From contig JAUHXU010000002.1 in NCBI GenBank assembly GCA_030426805.1, positions 62,001-126,000 of the forward strand: a stretch of DNA of 64,000 nt, in the 5' to 3' direction. Every line of letters begins with the position of its first letter. Within the stretch, counting starts at the first letter, position 1. Position numbers and translations under genes: made by a program. Under the pieces are notes generated by a model. That model was not told the origin of the DNA, made no database searches, and saw only the letters and a program-made list of their open reading frames with translations. The stretch comes from a bacterium. GTDB lineage: Bacteria > Planctomycetota > JAFGQW01. This document shows positions 26,260-34,318 of the stretch, piece after piece.

Positions 26260-28512
26260 ATGTGGAATCGGAGTCTGGTCTGCCGGTGTGCAGCGGCGAC
26301 CATGTTCGCGCTTGCGATCGGCGGAGCCCCGTCGAGTGCACAGCAAGCGTTCAAGCACATCGACGGAACCACCCACTGGTATGACGTCGTGCCGCTCGGG
26401 CCGGGCGCGAACTGGACCGAGGCTCTGCACCGGGCGCACGCGCTCGGTGGCTACCTTGCGACGATCACGTCGAACGAAGAAGCCGAGTTCGTCTTTCGTC
26501 TGATCGACGATCCCGCGTTCTGGACGCAAGCGAGCCCGAGTGCGCCGTTGATCGGACCGTGGATCGGCGCGGTGCAGTCGGTCGCTGGACCGGAGCCGGC
26601 CGGCGGCTGGCGATGGGCATCCGCCGAGGCGTTCGCGTACACCGCGTGGGCGCCGGGGCAACCCGACAACGGCCGGGGCGTCGAGGATCGCATCCACTAC
26701 CTCGGGACGAACACGACTCGCCGCGGCGATTGGGCGGATGCCGCCCCGACGTCGACCGAGCCGGTCGCGTTCGTGATCGAATACTCCGGGCCGACGGCGC
26801 CGCAGACGACCGGGCTCATGACCGCGACACATCCGCTTTCGCAACCCGGCTACACGCTGTTTCATCCGCGCAGCGGCACCGATCACTACCTCATCGACGA
26901 GCGCGGCCGCGTCGTGAACCGCTGGACGCGAGGACCGTCGCCGGCGCCACTCGCGTCGCCGTATTTGATGCCCAACGGCGACCTGTTGACGACGAACGTG
27001 ATCGAGGACGAGCGCTATCCGCGGGCGATGACGTTGGAGCGCTACGACTGGAACGGGAAGCTCGTCTGGGAATACCAATCCACCCGGTCGAACGAGATCC
27101 TGCACCACGACATCGAGGTGTTGCCGAACGGCAACGTGCTGATCGTCGTCTACGAGATCCTCAACTACGAGGCCGCCGTTGCGGCCGGTCGTGATCCGAG
27201 CCACATCACCCAAGGGGAGATTTGGCCGGAGAAGATCATCGAGGTGCAACCGACGTATCCGCAGGGCGGCACCATCGTCTGGGAGTGGCGGGTCTGGGAC
27301 CACCTGATCCAGGACTTCGATCCGACGAAGGCCAACTACGGCTCGGTCGCACAGCACCCTGAGCGAATCGACATCAACTACGATACGACCGGCGGCATCG
27401 CGGACTGGTTGCACTTCAACTCCGTGAAGTACAACGCGGCGCTCGACCAGATCGTCATGAGTTCGCGCACGAACAACGAGCTGTGGATCATCGACCACTC
27501 GACGACCACGGCCGAGGCGCGGGGCAGCACCGGAGGGCGTTGGGGCAAGGGCGGCGATCTGCTGTATCGCTGGGGCAACCCGGAAGCCTACCGCGCCGGC
27601 ACCGCCGCCGACCGCACGCTCTTCTTTCAGCACAAGCCGCACTGGATCCCCGCGGGCTATCCGGGGGCCGGCAACATCCTCGTCTTCAACAACGGGCCTC
27701 GCGGCACGCTGGCGTCGCAGCAGTATTCGACGGTGGACGAAATCGTCCCGCCGACCGATGCGCAGGGCAACTACGTGATGACCGGCGGGAAGTGGGGGCC
27801 GGCGGCACCGGTGTGGAGCTACAGCGCGCCGACGCCGACGGATTTCTACTCGCGGATCATCTCGGGCGCGCAGCGTTTGCCGAACGGAAACACGCTGATC
27901 TGCAGCGGGCACCCGAGCGGCGTGCTGTTCGAGGTGACGCCCGCGGGCGAGACGGTCTGGCGCTACGGATCGCCGTGCGACGGGTCGGCCGGCGCGCCGG
28001 CGACGCAGGGCGACGAGCCGACGTTCGCGTGGTTCTTCCGCGCGACGCGATATCCGCCGACCTATGCGGCGTTCGCGAACCGCAACCTGACGCCGCAGGG
28101 TCCCGTCGAGCGATACGATGCGGCGTTGCTGATCGAAGGCGCCCGCACGCCGCACCGCGCCGCGGTCGGCACCTCGGTCGGCTTGACCGCGATCGCGTCC
28201 GGCCACGAGGGGCGACTGGTCCGGTTTGCGGCAGCCCTCGGCAACGACGCGCTGCAGATCGACCACCGGTTCGTGAACCTGTCGCGGGATCCGCTCCTGA
28301 TCGCGACGGTCGCCGGGGCGCTTCCGACGGTCTTCCGGGACTTCGTGGGCGTGATCGACAACCAGGGCGAGGCGAATGCGACGATCGCATTGCCGTCGTC
28401 GTCCGCGCTCGTCGGCGTGGAAGCGCATGCCGCGTTCGCCGTGTTCGACCCGACTCTTCCGTCGGGGATCGGACTGCTGTCGAACAGCGTCGTGCTCACG
28501 ATCGACCCCTGA
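26260..28512 (+). CDS. Secreted C-type-lectin-like / arylsulfotransferase-like fusion with shared tail
   Basis: The 750-residue protein has a signal peptide, then a C-type-lectin-like domain (about 33-175) with WTEALHRAHALGGYLATITS, PWIGAVQS, GGWRWASAEAF and WAPGQPDNG. From about 185 to 600 it is an arylsulfotransferase-like (ASST) beta-propeller: YLMPNGDLLTTNV, NGKLVWEYQS, HHDIEVLPNGNVLIVVYE, HKPHWIP and GAQRLPNGNTLICSG. The conserved His (HHD, HKPH) of the family are present, but activity is not proven. The last 130 residues carry the shared module (FVGVIDNQGEANATIALP, SNSVVLTIDP). It may bind and modify or sense glycans or phenolic compounds outside the cell. Confidence 0.88.
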   Translation: MWNRSLVCRCAAATMFALAIGGAPSSAQQAFKHIDGTTHWYDVVPLGPGANWTEALHRAHALGGYLATITSNEEAEFVFRLIDDPAFWTQASPSAPLIGPWIGAVQSVAGPEPAGGWRWASAEAFAYTAWAPGQPDNGRGVEDRIHYLGTNTTRRGDWADAAPTSTEPVAFVIEYSGPTAPQTTGLMTATHPLSQPGYTLFHPRSGTDHYLIDERGRVVNRWTRGPSPAPLASPYLMPNGDLLTTNVIEDERYPRAMTLERYDWNGKLVWEYQSTRSNEILHHDIEVLPNGNVLIVVYEILNYEAAVAAGRDPSHITQGEIWPEKIIEVQPTYPQGGTIVWEWRVWDHLIQDFDPTKANYGSVAQHPERIDINYDTTGGIADWLHFNSVKYNAALDQIVMSSRTNNELWIIDHSTTTAEARGSTGGRWGKGGDLLYRWGNPEAYRAGTAADRTLFFQHKPHWIPAGYPGAGNILVFNNGPRGTLASQQYSTVDEIVPPTDAQGNYVMTGGKWGPAAPVWSYSAPTPTDFYSRIISGAQRLPNGNTLICSGHPSGVLFEVTPAGETVWRYGSPCDGSAGAPATQGDEPTFAWFFRATRYPPTYAAFANRNLTPQGPVERYDAALLIEGARTPHRAAVGTSVGLTAIASGHEGRLVRFAAALGNDALQIDHRFVNLSRDPLLIATVAGALPTVFRDFVGVIDNQGEANATIALPSSSALVGVEAHAAFAVFDPTLPSGIGLLSNSVVLTIDP

Positions 28513-28522
28513 GGTCGTGATT

Positions 28523-28559
28523 GCCTGCAGGGCAGCGGCGGCTGCCGTGCCCTGCAGGC
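28523..28559 (+). terminator. Hairpin terminator after the lectin/ASST fusion
   Basis: A perfect 12-bp outer stem (GCCTGCAGGGCA and its complement) with an inner CGGC/GCCG stem begins 11 bases after the stop at 28512. No long T run follows, so it may also protect the transcript end. Confidence 0.75.
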
Positions 28560-28605
28560 GCCTTCCTGGACGCGCTTTTCCGGAGCGCTTGGAGTACGAC
28601 GAGTA

Positions 28606-28947
28606 CTAATCGTCCTCGACGAAGTCCCGGAGTCTCTCCAGCGTCTCGTCCCAGAGCACGTCGATCCGATCGAGATACGTCCGCGCGTCGACCAGCCGAT
28701 TGGGGACGAGCTCCCAGATGCACTCGCGGCCGTGCCGGGAACCTCGAACGAGTCCCGCGTCGGCGAGCACATGCAGGTGCTTCGTCACGGCCTGCCGCGA
28801 CACGTCCGCCGTCTGACTGAGGGCGGTGATGGACTCGGGCCCGCTCGCACCGAGCGCGAAGACGAGCCCGAGGCGCGTCGGGTCGCCGAGCGCGGCGAAC
28901 AGGCGGCCGGCGTCCCTGACTCGGGCCGCAGAAAAGCGCCTAGCCAT
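28606..28947 (-). CDS. ArsR-family transcriptional regulator
   Basis: The 113-residue protein is a single winged helix-turn-helix domain: LFAALGDPTRLGLVFAL, ITALSQTADVSRQAVTKHLHVLADAGLV (recognition helix in the middle) and GRECIWELVPN wing. It lacks the Cys pairs of metal sensors. It is encoded after, and overlaps by eight bases, an SRPBCC gene, a common pairing in which the regulator represses its own operon. The proposed operator is at 29418-29437. Confidence 0.94.
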   Translation of the reverse strand: MARRFSAARVRDAGRLFAALGDPTRLGLVFALGASGPESITALSQTADVSRQAVTKHLHVLADAGLVRGSRHGRECIWELVPNRLVDARTYLDRIDVLWDETLERLRDFVEDD

Positions 28948-29395
28948 CGACGTGGCGCTCGATGTTGCCCATCTGCTCGGCCCAGCCGCGCTCGTTCAGG
29001 CGAAACGTCTCGACGCGTCGGTGCTCCGGTAGCGCGTCGAATCCCGATTCCGTGAGCGTCAGCTTCGTGCCGTCGCCCGCGTCCTCGAGGTGAAACTCGA
29101 CCAGCGTCGTCGGCTCGCTCGAGAAGTCGGCCGTCGGCTCAACCGGATAGGGGTGCCACCGCAAGGCGAACGCATGTTCGGCGTCCATCTGGGTGATCAG
29201 CGTCTCGAACTCGGCGCCTTCGCACGCCGGGTGGGTCATCGTGCCGCGGACTTGTTCGCCCACGACGAACGGCCCCTCGAAGCGGGCGCGGAACCATGCG
29301 CCGAACTCGGCGGAGTCGGTGAGCGCACGCCACACGCGCGTACGAGGCGCTTTGAGCGTGATTTCCTTCACGATGCGGTCGCCTGGATTGGTCAT
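28940..29395 (-). CDS. SRPBCC (AHSA1-like) domain protein
   Basis: ATG 29395 has AGGAG eight bases upstream. The 151-residue protein matches the AHSA1/START-like family: IVKEITLKAPRTRVWRALTD, FGAWFRARFEGPF, LRWHPYPVEP, TTLVEFHLEDAGDGTKLTLTESG and a C-terminal helix (RLNERGWAEQMGNIERHV). Such proteins bind hydrophobic ligands in a helix-grip fold. It is the first gene of a two-gene operon with the ArsR regulator. A longer start at 29527 would read through the promoter and operator and is unlikely. Confidence 0.92.
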   Translation of the reverse strand: MTNPGDRIVKEITLKAPRTRVWRALTDSAEFGAWFRARFEGPFVVGEQVRGTMTHPACEGAEFETLITQMDAEHAFALRWHPYPVEPTADFSSEPTTLVEFHLEDAGDGTKLTLTESGFDALPEHRRVETFRLNERGWAEQMGNIERHVDG

Positions 29396-29417
29396 CGAGG
29401 TGCTCCTGGTCCTTGTC

Positions 29418-29437
29418 ATGCAACCATGTGATTGCAC
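29418..29437. promoter_or_regulatory. Candidate ArsR operator
   Basis: ATGCAACCATGTGATTGCAC is an imperfect palindrome whose half-sites agree at seven of nine positions. On the minus strand it lies directly after a TTGCGC-17 bp-TACCAT promoter and 22 bases before the SRPBCC start, a position suited to repression. Confidence 0.55.
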
Positions 29438-29680
29438 GATGGTAGCCGGCCCCACGGCGTCGCGCAACCAAAATGTTGCGGGAATTCCTCGGTTCGACCA
29501 TGGGTTGGTGGCGGCGGGGGGCCGCATGGGTATTCTGCCCCATCACCGTCGAGGTCTACAGCGCGGCGACCGGCGTGTTGCGCACGGCGGGGCGCAGCGT
29601 GCGACTGCGTGCAGACGCGTCGGTGTGGTGTAGAATGCCGCGCGAGGACGGTTGGACCACATCCGGTTAGGAACAGACAC

Positions 29681-30286
29681 GTGTATCTCGATGCGACCAG
29701 CCAGTTGCGTGACCTGTACGATGCGCCGAGCCACCGAGCCCGTGCGAAGCAACTCGGCGCGCTCGAGCGGCACTCGATCCGATTCATCGAGGCATCGCCG
29801 TTCGTCGTCGTCGCCTCGACCGGCGCGGACGGGACGATCGATGCGTCTCCCCGTGGCGGCGCGCCCGGATTCGTGCACGTCGCCAGCGACACATGCCTGC
29901 TCATCCCCGACGCGAAGGGAAACAACCGCGTCGACACGTTGACGAACGTGATCGAGACCGGCGCCATCGGGTGCCTGTTTCTGATCCCTGGTGTCGACGA
30001 GACCCTTCGGGTGAACGGGAGTGCGCGGGTCTCGACGTTTCCGGATCACCTGGCGCGATTCGCCGAACTGACGAACCCGCCCAGGTCGTGCATCGAGGTG
30101 ACGATCACCGAGGTGTTTCTGCACTGCGCGAAGGCGTTCATGCGATCGCGGCTGTGGGCGCAGGAGTCCCACGTCGAGCGGTCCGATCTCCCGACGATGG
30201 GCGAGATGCTCAAGGACCAACTCGGGCTCGACGCGCCGGCGGAATCGCGCGAGGCGATGGTGCGACGCTACGAGCCTGACCTGTAG
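29681..30286 (+). CDS. PPOX-class (pyridoxamine phosphate oxidase-like) flavoprotein
   Basis: The GTG at 29681 follows TTAGGAA, and a -10 TAGAAT lies at 29631-29636. The 201-residue protein matches the MSMEG_1061/DR2398-type PPOX family: FIEASPFVVVASTGADGTIDASPRGGAPGF in pieces such as PFVVVASTGADG and DASPRGG, then IPDAKGNNRVDTLTNVIE, VNGSARVS, and a C-terminal KAFMRSRLW. These are split-barrel FMN or F420 proteins, usually cytoplasmic oxidoreductases. The gene converges on BrkB. Confidence 0.92.
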   Translation: MYLDATSQLRDLYDAPSHRARAKQLGALERHSIRFIEASPFVVVASTGADGTIDASPRGGAPGFVHVASDTCLLIPDAKGNNRVDTLTNVIETGAIGCLFLIPGVDETLRVNGSARVSTFPDHLARFAELTNPPRSCIEVTITEVFLHCAKAFMRSRLWAQESHVERSDLPTMGEMLKDQLGLDAPAESREAMVRRYEPDL

Positions 30287-30308
30287 GCCGGCTGTCCCCG
30301 CCGGGAGA

Positions 30309-31241
30309 TCATCCGCCGTCGGCCGGGAGGCGCGGGATGCGTTCGGCGTGCTCGTCGGGCTCGATGCGGTCTTCGCGGCGCCGCGCGTAGACTTGCGTGA
30401 CCTCGGCGCCGATGAGCACGATCAGGCTCGCGTAGTAGACCCATACGAGCGTGACGACGAGCGAACCGGCGGCGCCGTAGGCCGAACCGACGTCACTGCG
30501 GCCGAGGTAGAGGCCGATCGCGAACTTGCCGGCGGTGAAGAGCACGGCGGTCAGGAACGCGCCGACCCACACCTCCTTCCAGCCGATCGCGACGTCGGGC
30601 AGGACTTTGAAGATCAGGCCGAACAAACCGGTGATCACGACGAGCGGCACGACGACGTTCGCGACCCGCAAGAGTTCCGGACCCACGCCGAGGTCGCCCG
30701 GGCTCGCGACGTCGAGCAAGGAGAGCAGGGCGCTCAGCGCGAGCGATACGAGCAGCAGGAAGCCGATCGTGAGCACCATGCCCATCGAGAGCAGGCGCTT
30801 ACGGACGAGGCTCATCAGCCCGAGTCCCGGTCTCGCGCGCACGCCCCATGTGAGGTTGAGTGCGTGCTGCAGCTGTGCGAACACGCTGCTCGCCGAGAAC
30901 AGGAGCACGCCGAGCCCGAACCAACCGGCTGCGTTCGCGACGTCGGGGCGGTTGTCGGCGTTTTCGAGCACCAGGTGCAGCGCTTCCGCGGCGGTCGCAC
31001 CCATCAGGCGGTCGACTTGGCTGACGAGGTGAAGCTGGGCCGAGTCGCCGAACCAGCTCGCGATCCACAGCAGCAGGATCAGGATCGGCGCCATCGACAG
31101 GCCGGTGTAGAACGCAAGGCTCGCGGCAAGCGTGGTCGCATCATCGGCGAAGAACTCGTGCACGACCTCCTTCGTCGCCGACCAAAGGCCGGGCGGACGG
31201 CCTCGTCGGCCTCGCTTTCTGGGGCGCCCGGGCGCGGCCAT
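30309..31241 (-). CDS. YihY/BrkB-family membrane protein
   Basis: The 310-residue protein has six hydrophobic helices and the family motifs FADDATTLAASLAFYTGLSMAP in pieces (TTLAASLAFYTGLSMAP), LNLTWGVRARPG, WVGAFLTAVLF and YGAAGSLVVTLVWVYYAS. The N-terminus is very basic (KRGRRGRPPG). The family was once called ribonuclease BN but is an inner-membrane protein of unclear function. No strong ribosome binding site is visible at this start, so the exact N-terminus is uncertain. Confidence 0.92.
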   Translation of the reverse strand: MAAPGRPRKRGRRGRPPGLWSATKEVVHEFFADDATTLAASLAFYTGLSMAPILILLLWIASWFGDSAQLHLVSQVDRLMGATAAEALHLVLENADNRPDVANAAGWFGLGVLLFSASSVFAQLQHALNLTWGVRARPGLGLMSLVRKRLLSMGMVLTIGFLLLVSLALSALLSLLDVASPGDLGVGPELLRVANVVVPLVVITGLFGLIFKVLPDVAIGWKEVWVGAFLTAVLFTAGKFAIGLYLGRSDVGSAYGAAGSLVVTLVWVYYASLIVLIGAEVTQVYARRREDRIEPDEHAERIPRLPADGG

Positions 31242-31519
31242 TCAGCGGCGTCCTTTCCGTGTGCGGTTCATCGTCGCCCGTGAAGCAACGCGCGGGCCAG
31301 TCGTCGCGACGCCGCGACTGGCGCGGTCGCTGCCGGTCCGTGGGCGATCGGCCGCGACGCTTGTAGAATCGCCCGGCCAATGCGGGGCCTCGGCGGTCGT
31401 TCGGCCGCTCACAAGTGCGGCGTCGCCGCGGCACGCGATTCGCGATCGGCTCCCCGATGCCGATGCGACGTCGTTTCCTCCGCGCGGTGCAAGATCCTCC
31501 CGGGCACTCGCGCCCGGTG
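31242..31519. other. Gap with an orphan -10 box
   Basis: The 278 bp between the BrkB start and the DUF1206 end hold no convincing gene. TAGAAT at 31364-31369 on the plus strand points toward the 3-prime end of the DUF1206 gene; a following 57-codon Arg/Cys-rich frame from ATG 31380 looks spurious. An antisense RNA is possible but unsupported. Confidence 0.4.
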
Positions 31520-32305
31520 TCAGGAAGTGGATTGCGCGGGCACGCGGCGGTAGCGTGCCTGTGTCACTTGGTAGAGCGCGTAGCAGATCAACCCGATCGC
31601 CATCGCCCCGAGGAGCCAGACACCGTACGGCTGCGATGCGACGCTCGAGAGCACGCCGCCGACGCCTTTGACGTCGGACGCGTCGCTTTGGAGCGCAGCG
31701 GTCGCGACGAAGCCGGCGGTGATCAGCAACACGACCCCTCGCGCACCGACACCGATCCGCGAGATCCGGCGTGCCCACCGCTTCGTCGACTCGCTCATCT
31801 CGCCCGTCTTCCATTTCCGCTCGAACTTGGCGCTATAGGCCTTGTGGAACTCGGCGCCGGCCTTGATGACGACGAGTAGGGCGACGAGGCCGATCAGGTA
31901 GGGGCCCCACGCATGCTCGAGGATCGACGCGACGATTGACTGCTTCTCGGAGCCTCCGGTTCCGCCGCTACCGATCACGAGTTTGATTGCGACGAACGCG
32001 AGTCCGGCGTAGATCGCTCCACTGACGAAGAGCATCGCGCGTACTGCGATGGCCTTTGCGTCGCGGCCACGGTCGTCCGGGTCGAGTAGCGCTTGTGCCC
32101 AGCGCCATGCGACGTATCCGACGAGTCCGACGGCAAGCACGCCGAGGAGGATGCGTCCGAAGGGTTGTTGGCTGACCTCTTCGATCGCACCCCGCCCGCC
32201 GGTGAGTTTACCGCCGTCGAGAAATGCAGTCTGGAACGCGAGCGCGCCCACGATCGCGTAGACCAAGCCCTTGGCGAAGTAGCCGGCGCGTGCGGCTTTC
32301 GTCAT
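31520..32305 (-). CDS. DUF1206 membrane protein
   Basis: The 261-residue protein has six membrane helices arranged as three repeated pairs, each pair including a glycine-rich entry such as RAGYFAKGLVYAIVGALAF, VRAMLFVSGAIYAGLAFVA and RIGVGARGVVLLITAGFVA. That internal threefold repeat is the DUF1206 signature. I prefer the ATG at 32305 because the conserved part starts right after it; a GTG at 32359 would add 18 residues. It is next to a CsbD gene, and both are often seen among general stress genes. Confidence 0.88.
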   Translation of the reverse strand: MTKAARAGYFAKGLVYAIVGALAFQTAFLDGGKLTGGRGAIEEVSQQPFGRILLGVLAVGLVGYVAWRWAQALLDPDDRGRDAKAIAVRAMLFVSGAIYAGLAFVAIKLVIGSGGTGGSEKQSIVASILEHAWGPYLIGLVALLVVIKAGAEFHKAYSAKFERKWKTGEMSESTKRWARRISRIGVGARGVVLLITAGFVATAALQSDASDVKGVGGVLSSVASQPYGVWLLGAMAIGLICYALYQVTQARYRRVPAQSTS

Positions 32306-32375
32306 CACTTCGTCTCGATGAATCGGTCTCACGCACCCATCCCTTCGACCGTGGCTCACGTTTCCAGATCAAGGT

Positions 32376-32576
32376 CTACGCGCATTCCTCGCAGAACGCC
32401 TTGCACTCCTTCTCCGCGCGCTCGCGGGTGTAGCCGTACCGCTCCTGCAGGCGCCCTTCGAGTTCCTCACGCTTGCCGTCGATCACGTCGAGGTCGTCGT
32501 TCGTCAGCTTGCCCCAGCGCTGCTGCGCCTTGCCCTTGTACTGCTTCCAGTTTCCCTTGATCGTATCCCAGTTCAT
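32376..32576 (-). CDS. CsbD family stress protein
   Basis: The 66-residue protein is a typical CsbD: MNWDTIKGNWKQYKGKAQQ, WGKLTNDDLDVIDGKREELEG and LQERYGYTRERAEKECKAF. It is small, charged and cytoplasmic, and members are induced by general stress. An unusual feature is two Cys near the C-terminus (KECKAFCEEC region, three Cys in all). A GAGGTACC-type site precedes the start. Confidence 0.95.
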   Translation of the reverse strand: MNWDTIKGNWKQYKGKAQQRWGKLTNDDLDVIDGKREELEGRLQERYGYTRERAEKECKAFCEECA

Positions 32577-33080
32577 CGGGGTACCTCCTCGCTCATTGGT
32601 TGGGTGGATGATGGATTGGGTGGATGATGGTCAAGTGAACTCGACGAACGATGCCGAGTCCGACGTGCGATCGGGTGCAAACGTCGTGCCGCGCCTCGCG
32701 TGCTGCGCGGTGCCCCGCGCGAACCGGCTCGTTCGACGCAGGATCATGCGCGGTTCCGGCGACACGTTCAGCCGTCGGCGATGCGAACGCGCCTCCGGCT
32801 CGCGCCGACTCGTCAGGCGCTGTGTAGAATCGACACGCGCGCGCGGCGGTATTCGTGCCGCGTTGCGGCACGCTTCACTCGGTCGCTCCCAGTGCTCGCT
32901 CATGCGTCGGATCATCGCTACCTGTGCGTCCGAGCACGGTCCCCGGCGAGCTTGTCCGGCGGCCGGCACGACGGTAATCACGTCGTCGTTGATCGCGGCA
33001 CGGCCGTTGCTTCTCCTTTCGCGTCGCGATGCGCGCAAAGTCGCTGAGAAGTAGTTGTAGCGGAGGAATGAGGGACCCCG
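32577..33080. other. 504-bp intergenic region between divergent genes
   Basis: This region separates the CsbD gene (minus) from the AI-2E-type transporter (plus). It holds a 15-bp tandem repeat (32600-32630) and TAGAAT at 32825-32830, which could give the transporter a leader of about 245 bases. Open frames here are Arg-rich and look spurious. No riboswitch was recognised. Confidence 0.5.
32600..32630. repeat. 15-bp direct repeat upstream of CsbD
   Basis: TTGGGTGGATGATGG occurs at 32600-32614 and 32616-32630, separated by one A. It lies 24 bases before the CsbD start and may be a slippage product or a tandem binding site. Confidence 0.6.
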
Positions 33081-34172
33081 ATGACGACCGAAGCCACCGA
33101 TAGTGACCGGGGGGCTCGCGCACGAGGGCCGTCGAGAGCCGTGCACGCGGTGTGGCTCGCCGCGGGGCTCATCGTGCTTTGGATGGTGCGCGACGTTGCG
33201 CTCCTCGCGTTCGCCGGCGTGCTGTTCGGCGTGTTTCTGTGCGGCGTAACCGACTGGCTCGATGATCGCCTGCCGGTCAAGCGTTCCGTTGCACTCGCGA
33301 TCACGTTGTTCGCGCTCTTGCTGGTCGCGCTCGGCTTCGGCGCGGTGATCGGCAAGCCGATCGTCGAGCAGGTCGCTCAGCTGCAGGAGCGACTGCCAGG
33401 GGCCATCGAGAAACTCGAAGGCCGCTTCCTCACCGGGCCGATCGGCAAGCAAGTGAAGCAGCGGGTCGTCGCGAACGTGGGTACGATCGTCGAGAAGGGA
33501 CTCTTGCCCGGTGCCACGGGGCTGTTCAGCGCGACACTCGGTCTTGCGACCGGATTCGTCGTCGTCTGTTTCATCGGCATCTTCCTCGCGATGCGGCCGG
33601 GACCCTACGTGCGTGGGGTGCTCGTTCTGTCGCCACGCAGGCACCGGGATACGGTCGCGCGCGTGCTCGACGAATCGACCGGTGTTCTTCGGTCGTGGCT
33701 CGTCGGCAAGTTCATCTGCGCGTGTCTGATCGGCGTCGCGACCGGAGCCGGTCTGGCTGTTCTCGGTATTCCGTACTACCTCGCGTTCGGGTTGTTCGCC
33801 GCCGTCGCGGTGTTCGTCCCGATCGTAGGGCCGGTCATCTCGTTCATCCCGCCGTTGCTCGTCGCGCTCGCCGACGATCCGGTGAGCGCCATGTGGGTGC
33901 TCGGGCTCTACGTGATTGTCCAGGGGCTCGAGAGCTACATCGTGACGCCGCTCGTGCAGCGCAAGGCGATCGAACTCCCGCCCGCGGTCGCGATCGCGAG
34001 CCAGGCGGTGATGACTGCGCTCGGCGGCGTGCTTGGCCTGCTCGTCGCGGTGCCGACCGCCGCGTTCGTGATGACCGCCGTGAAGATCGTGGACGGGAAC
34101 AGTGATCAGGACTCGTCGGACTTGGATGCCGGGAGCCGTGAGGCTTCGTTCGCGCACCAGCGCGAAGCGTAG
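33081..34172 (+). CDS. AI-2E-family (PerM/TqsA-like) transporter
   Basis: The 363-residue protein has about seven to eight membrane helices with a long periplasmic or cytoplasmic helical stretch (EQVAQLQERLPGAIEKLEG). Family marks include LAFAGVLFGVFLCGV near the N-terminus, LVGKFICACLIGVATGAGL, IPYYLAFGLFAAVAVFVPIVGP and GLESYIVTPLVQRKAIELPP. The family includes exporters of varied substrates and sodium/proton antiporters, so the substrate is unknown. A GGAGGAATGAGGG site precedes the start. Confidence 0.93.
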   Translation: MTTEATDSDRGARARGPSRAVHAVWLAAGLIVLWMVRDVALLAFAGVLFGVFLCGVTDWLDDRLPVKRSVALAITLFALLLVALGFGAVIGKPIVEQVAQLQERLPGAIEKLEGRFLTGPIGKQVKQRVVANVGTIVEKGLLPGATGLFSATLGLATGFVVVCFIGIFLAMRPGPYVRGVLVLSPRRHRDTVARVLDESTGVLRSWLVGKFICACLIGVATGAGLAVLGIPYYLAFGLFAAVAVFVPIVGPVISFIPPLLVALADDPVSAMWVLGLYVIVQGLESYIVTPLVQRKAIELPPAVAIASQAVMTALGGVLGLLVAVPTAAFVMTAVKIVDGNSDQDSSDLDAGSREASFAHQREA

Positions 34173-34233
34173 GGGGCGTCATGCGGCCGACGCGGCAAGG
34201 CGAACCCCCGCCACAGACACGGTCGACCGGTGA

Positions 34234-34239
34234 TACAAT
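34234..34239 (+). promoter_or_regulatory. -10 box TACAAT before a beta-helix gene
   Basis: TACAAT lies about 80 bases before ATG 34319. The -35 region is not clear. Confidence 0.4.
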
Positions 34240-34318
34240 CGGCGCGACGTCGACGGGACGCGACCGTGTCGTGTGCGCGATCGACCTCGGCCCCGAGTGA
34301 CGCGTTGTGGAGCACCTC

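Noticed and set aside
31380..31553. 57-codon Cys/Arg-rich frame after the TAGAAT at 31364
   Set aside because: No ribosome binding site, composition typical of shadow frames, and it runs into the antisense of the DUF1206 gene.
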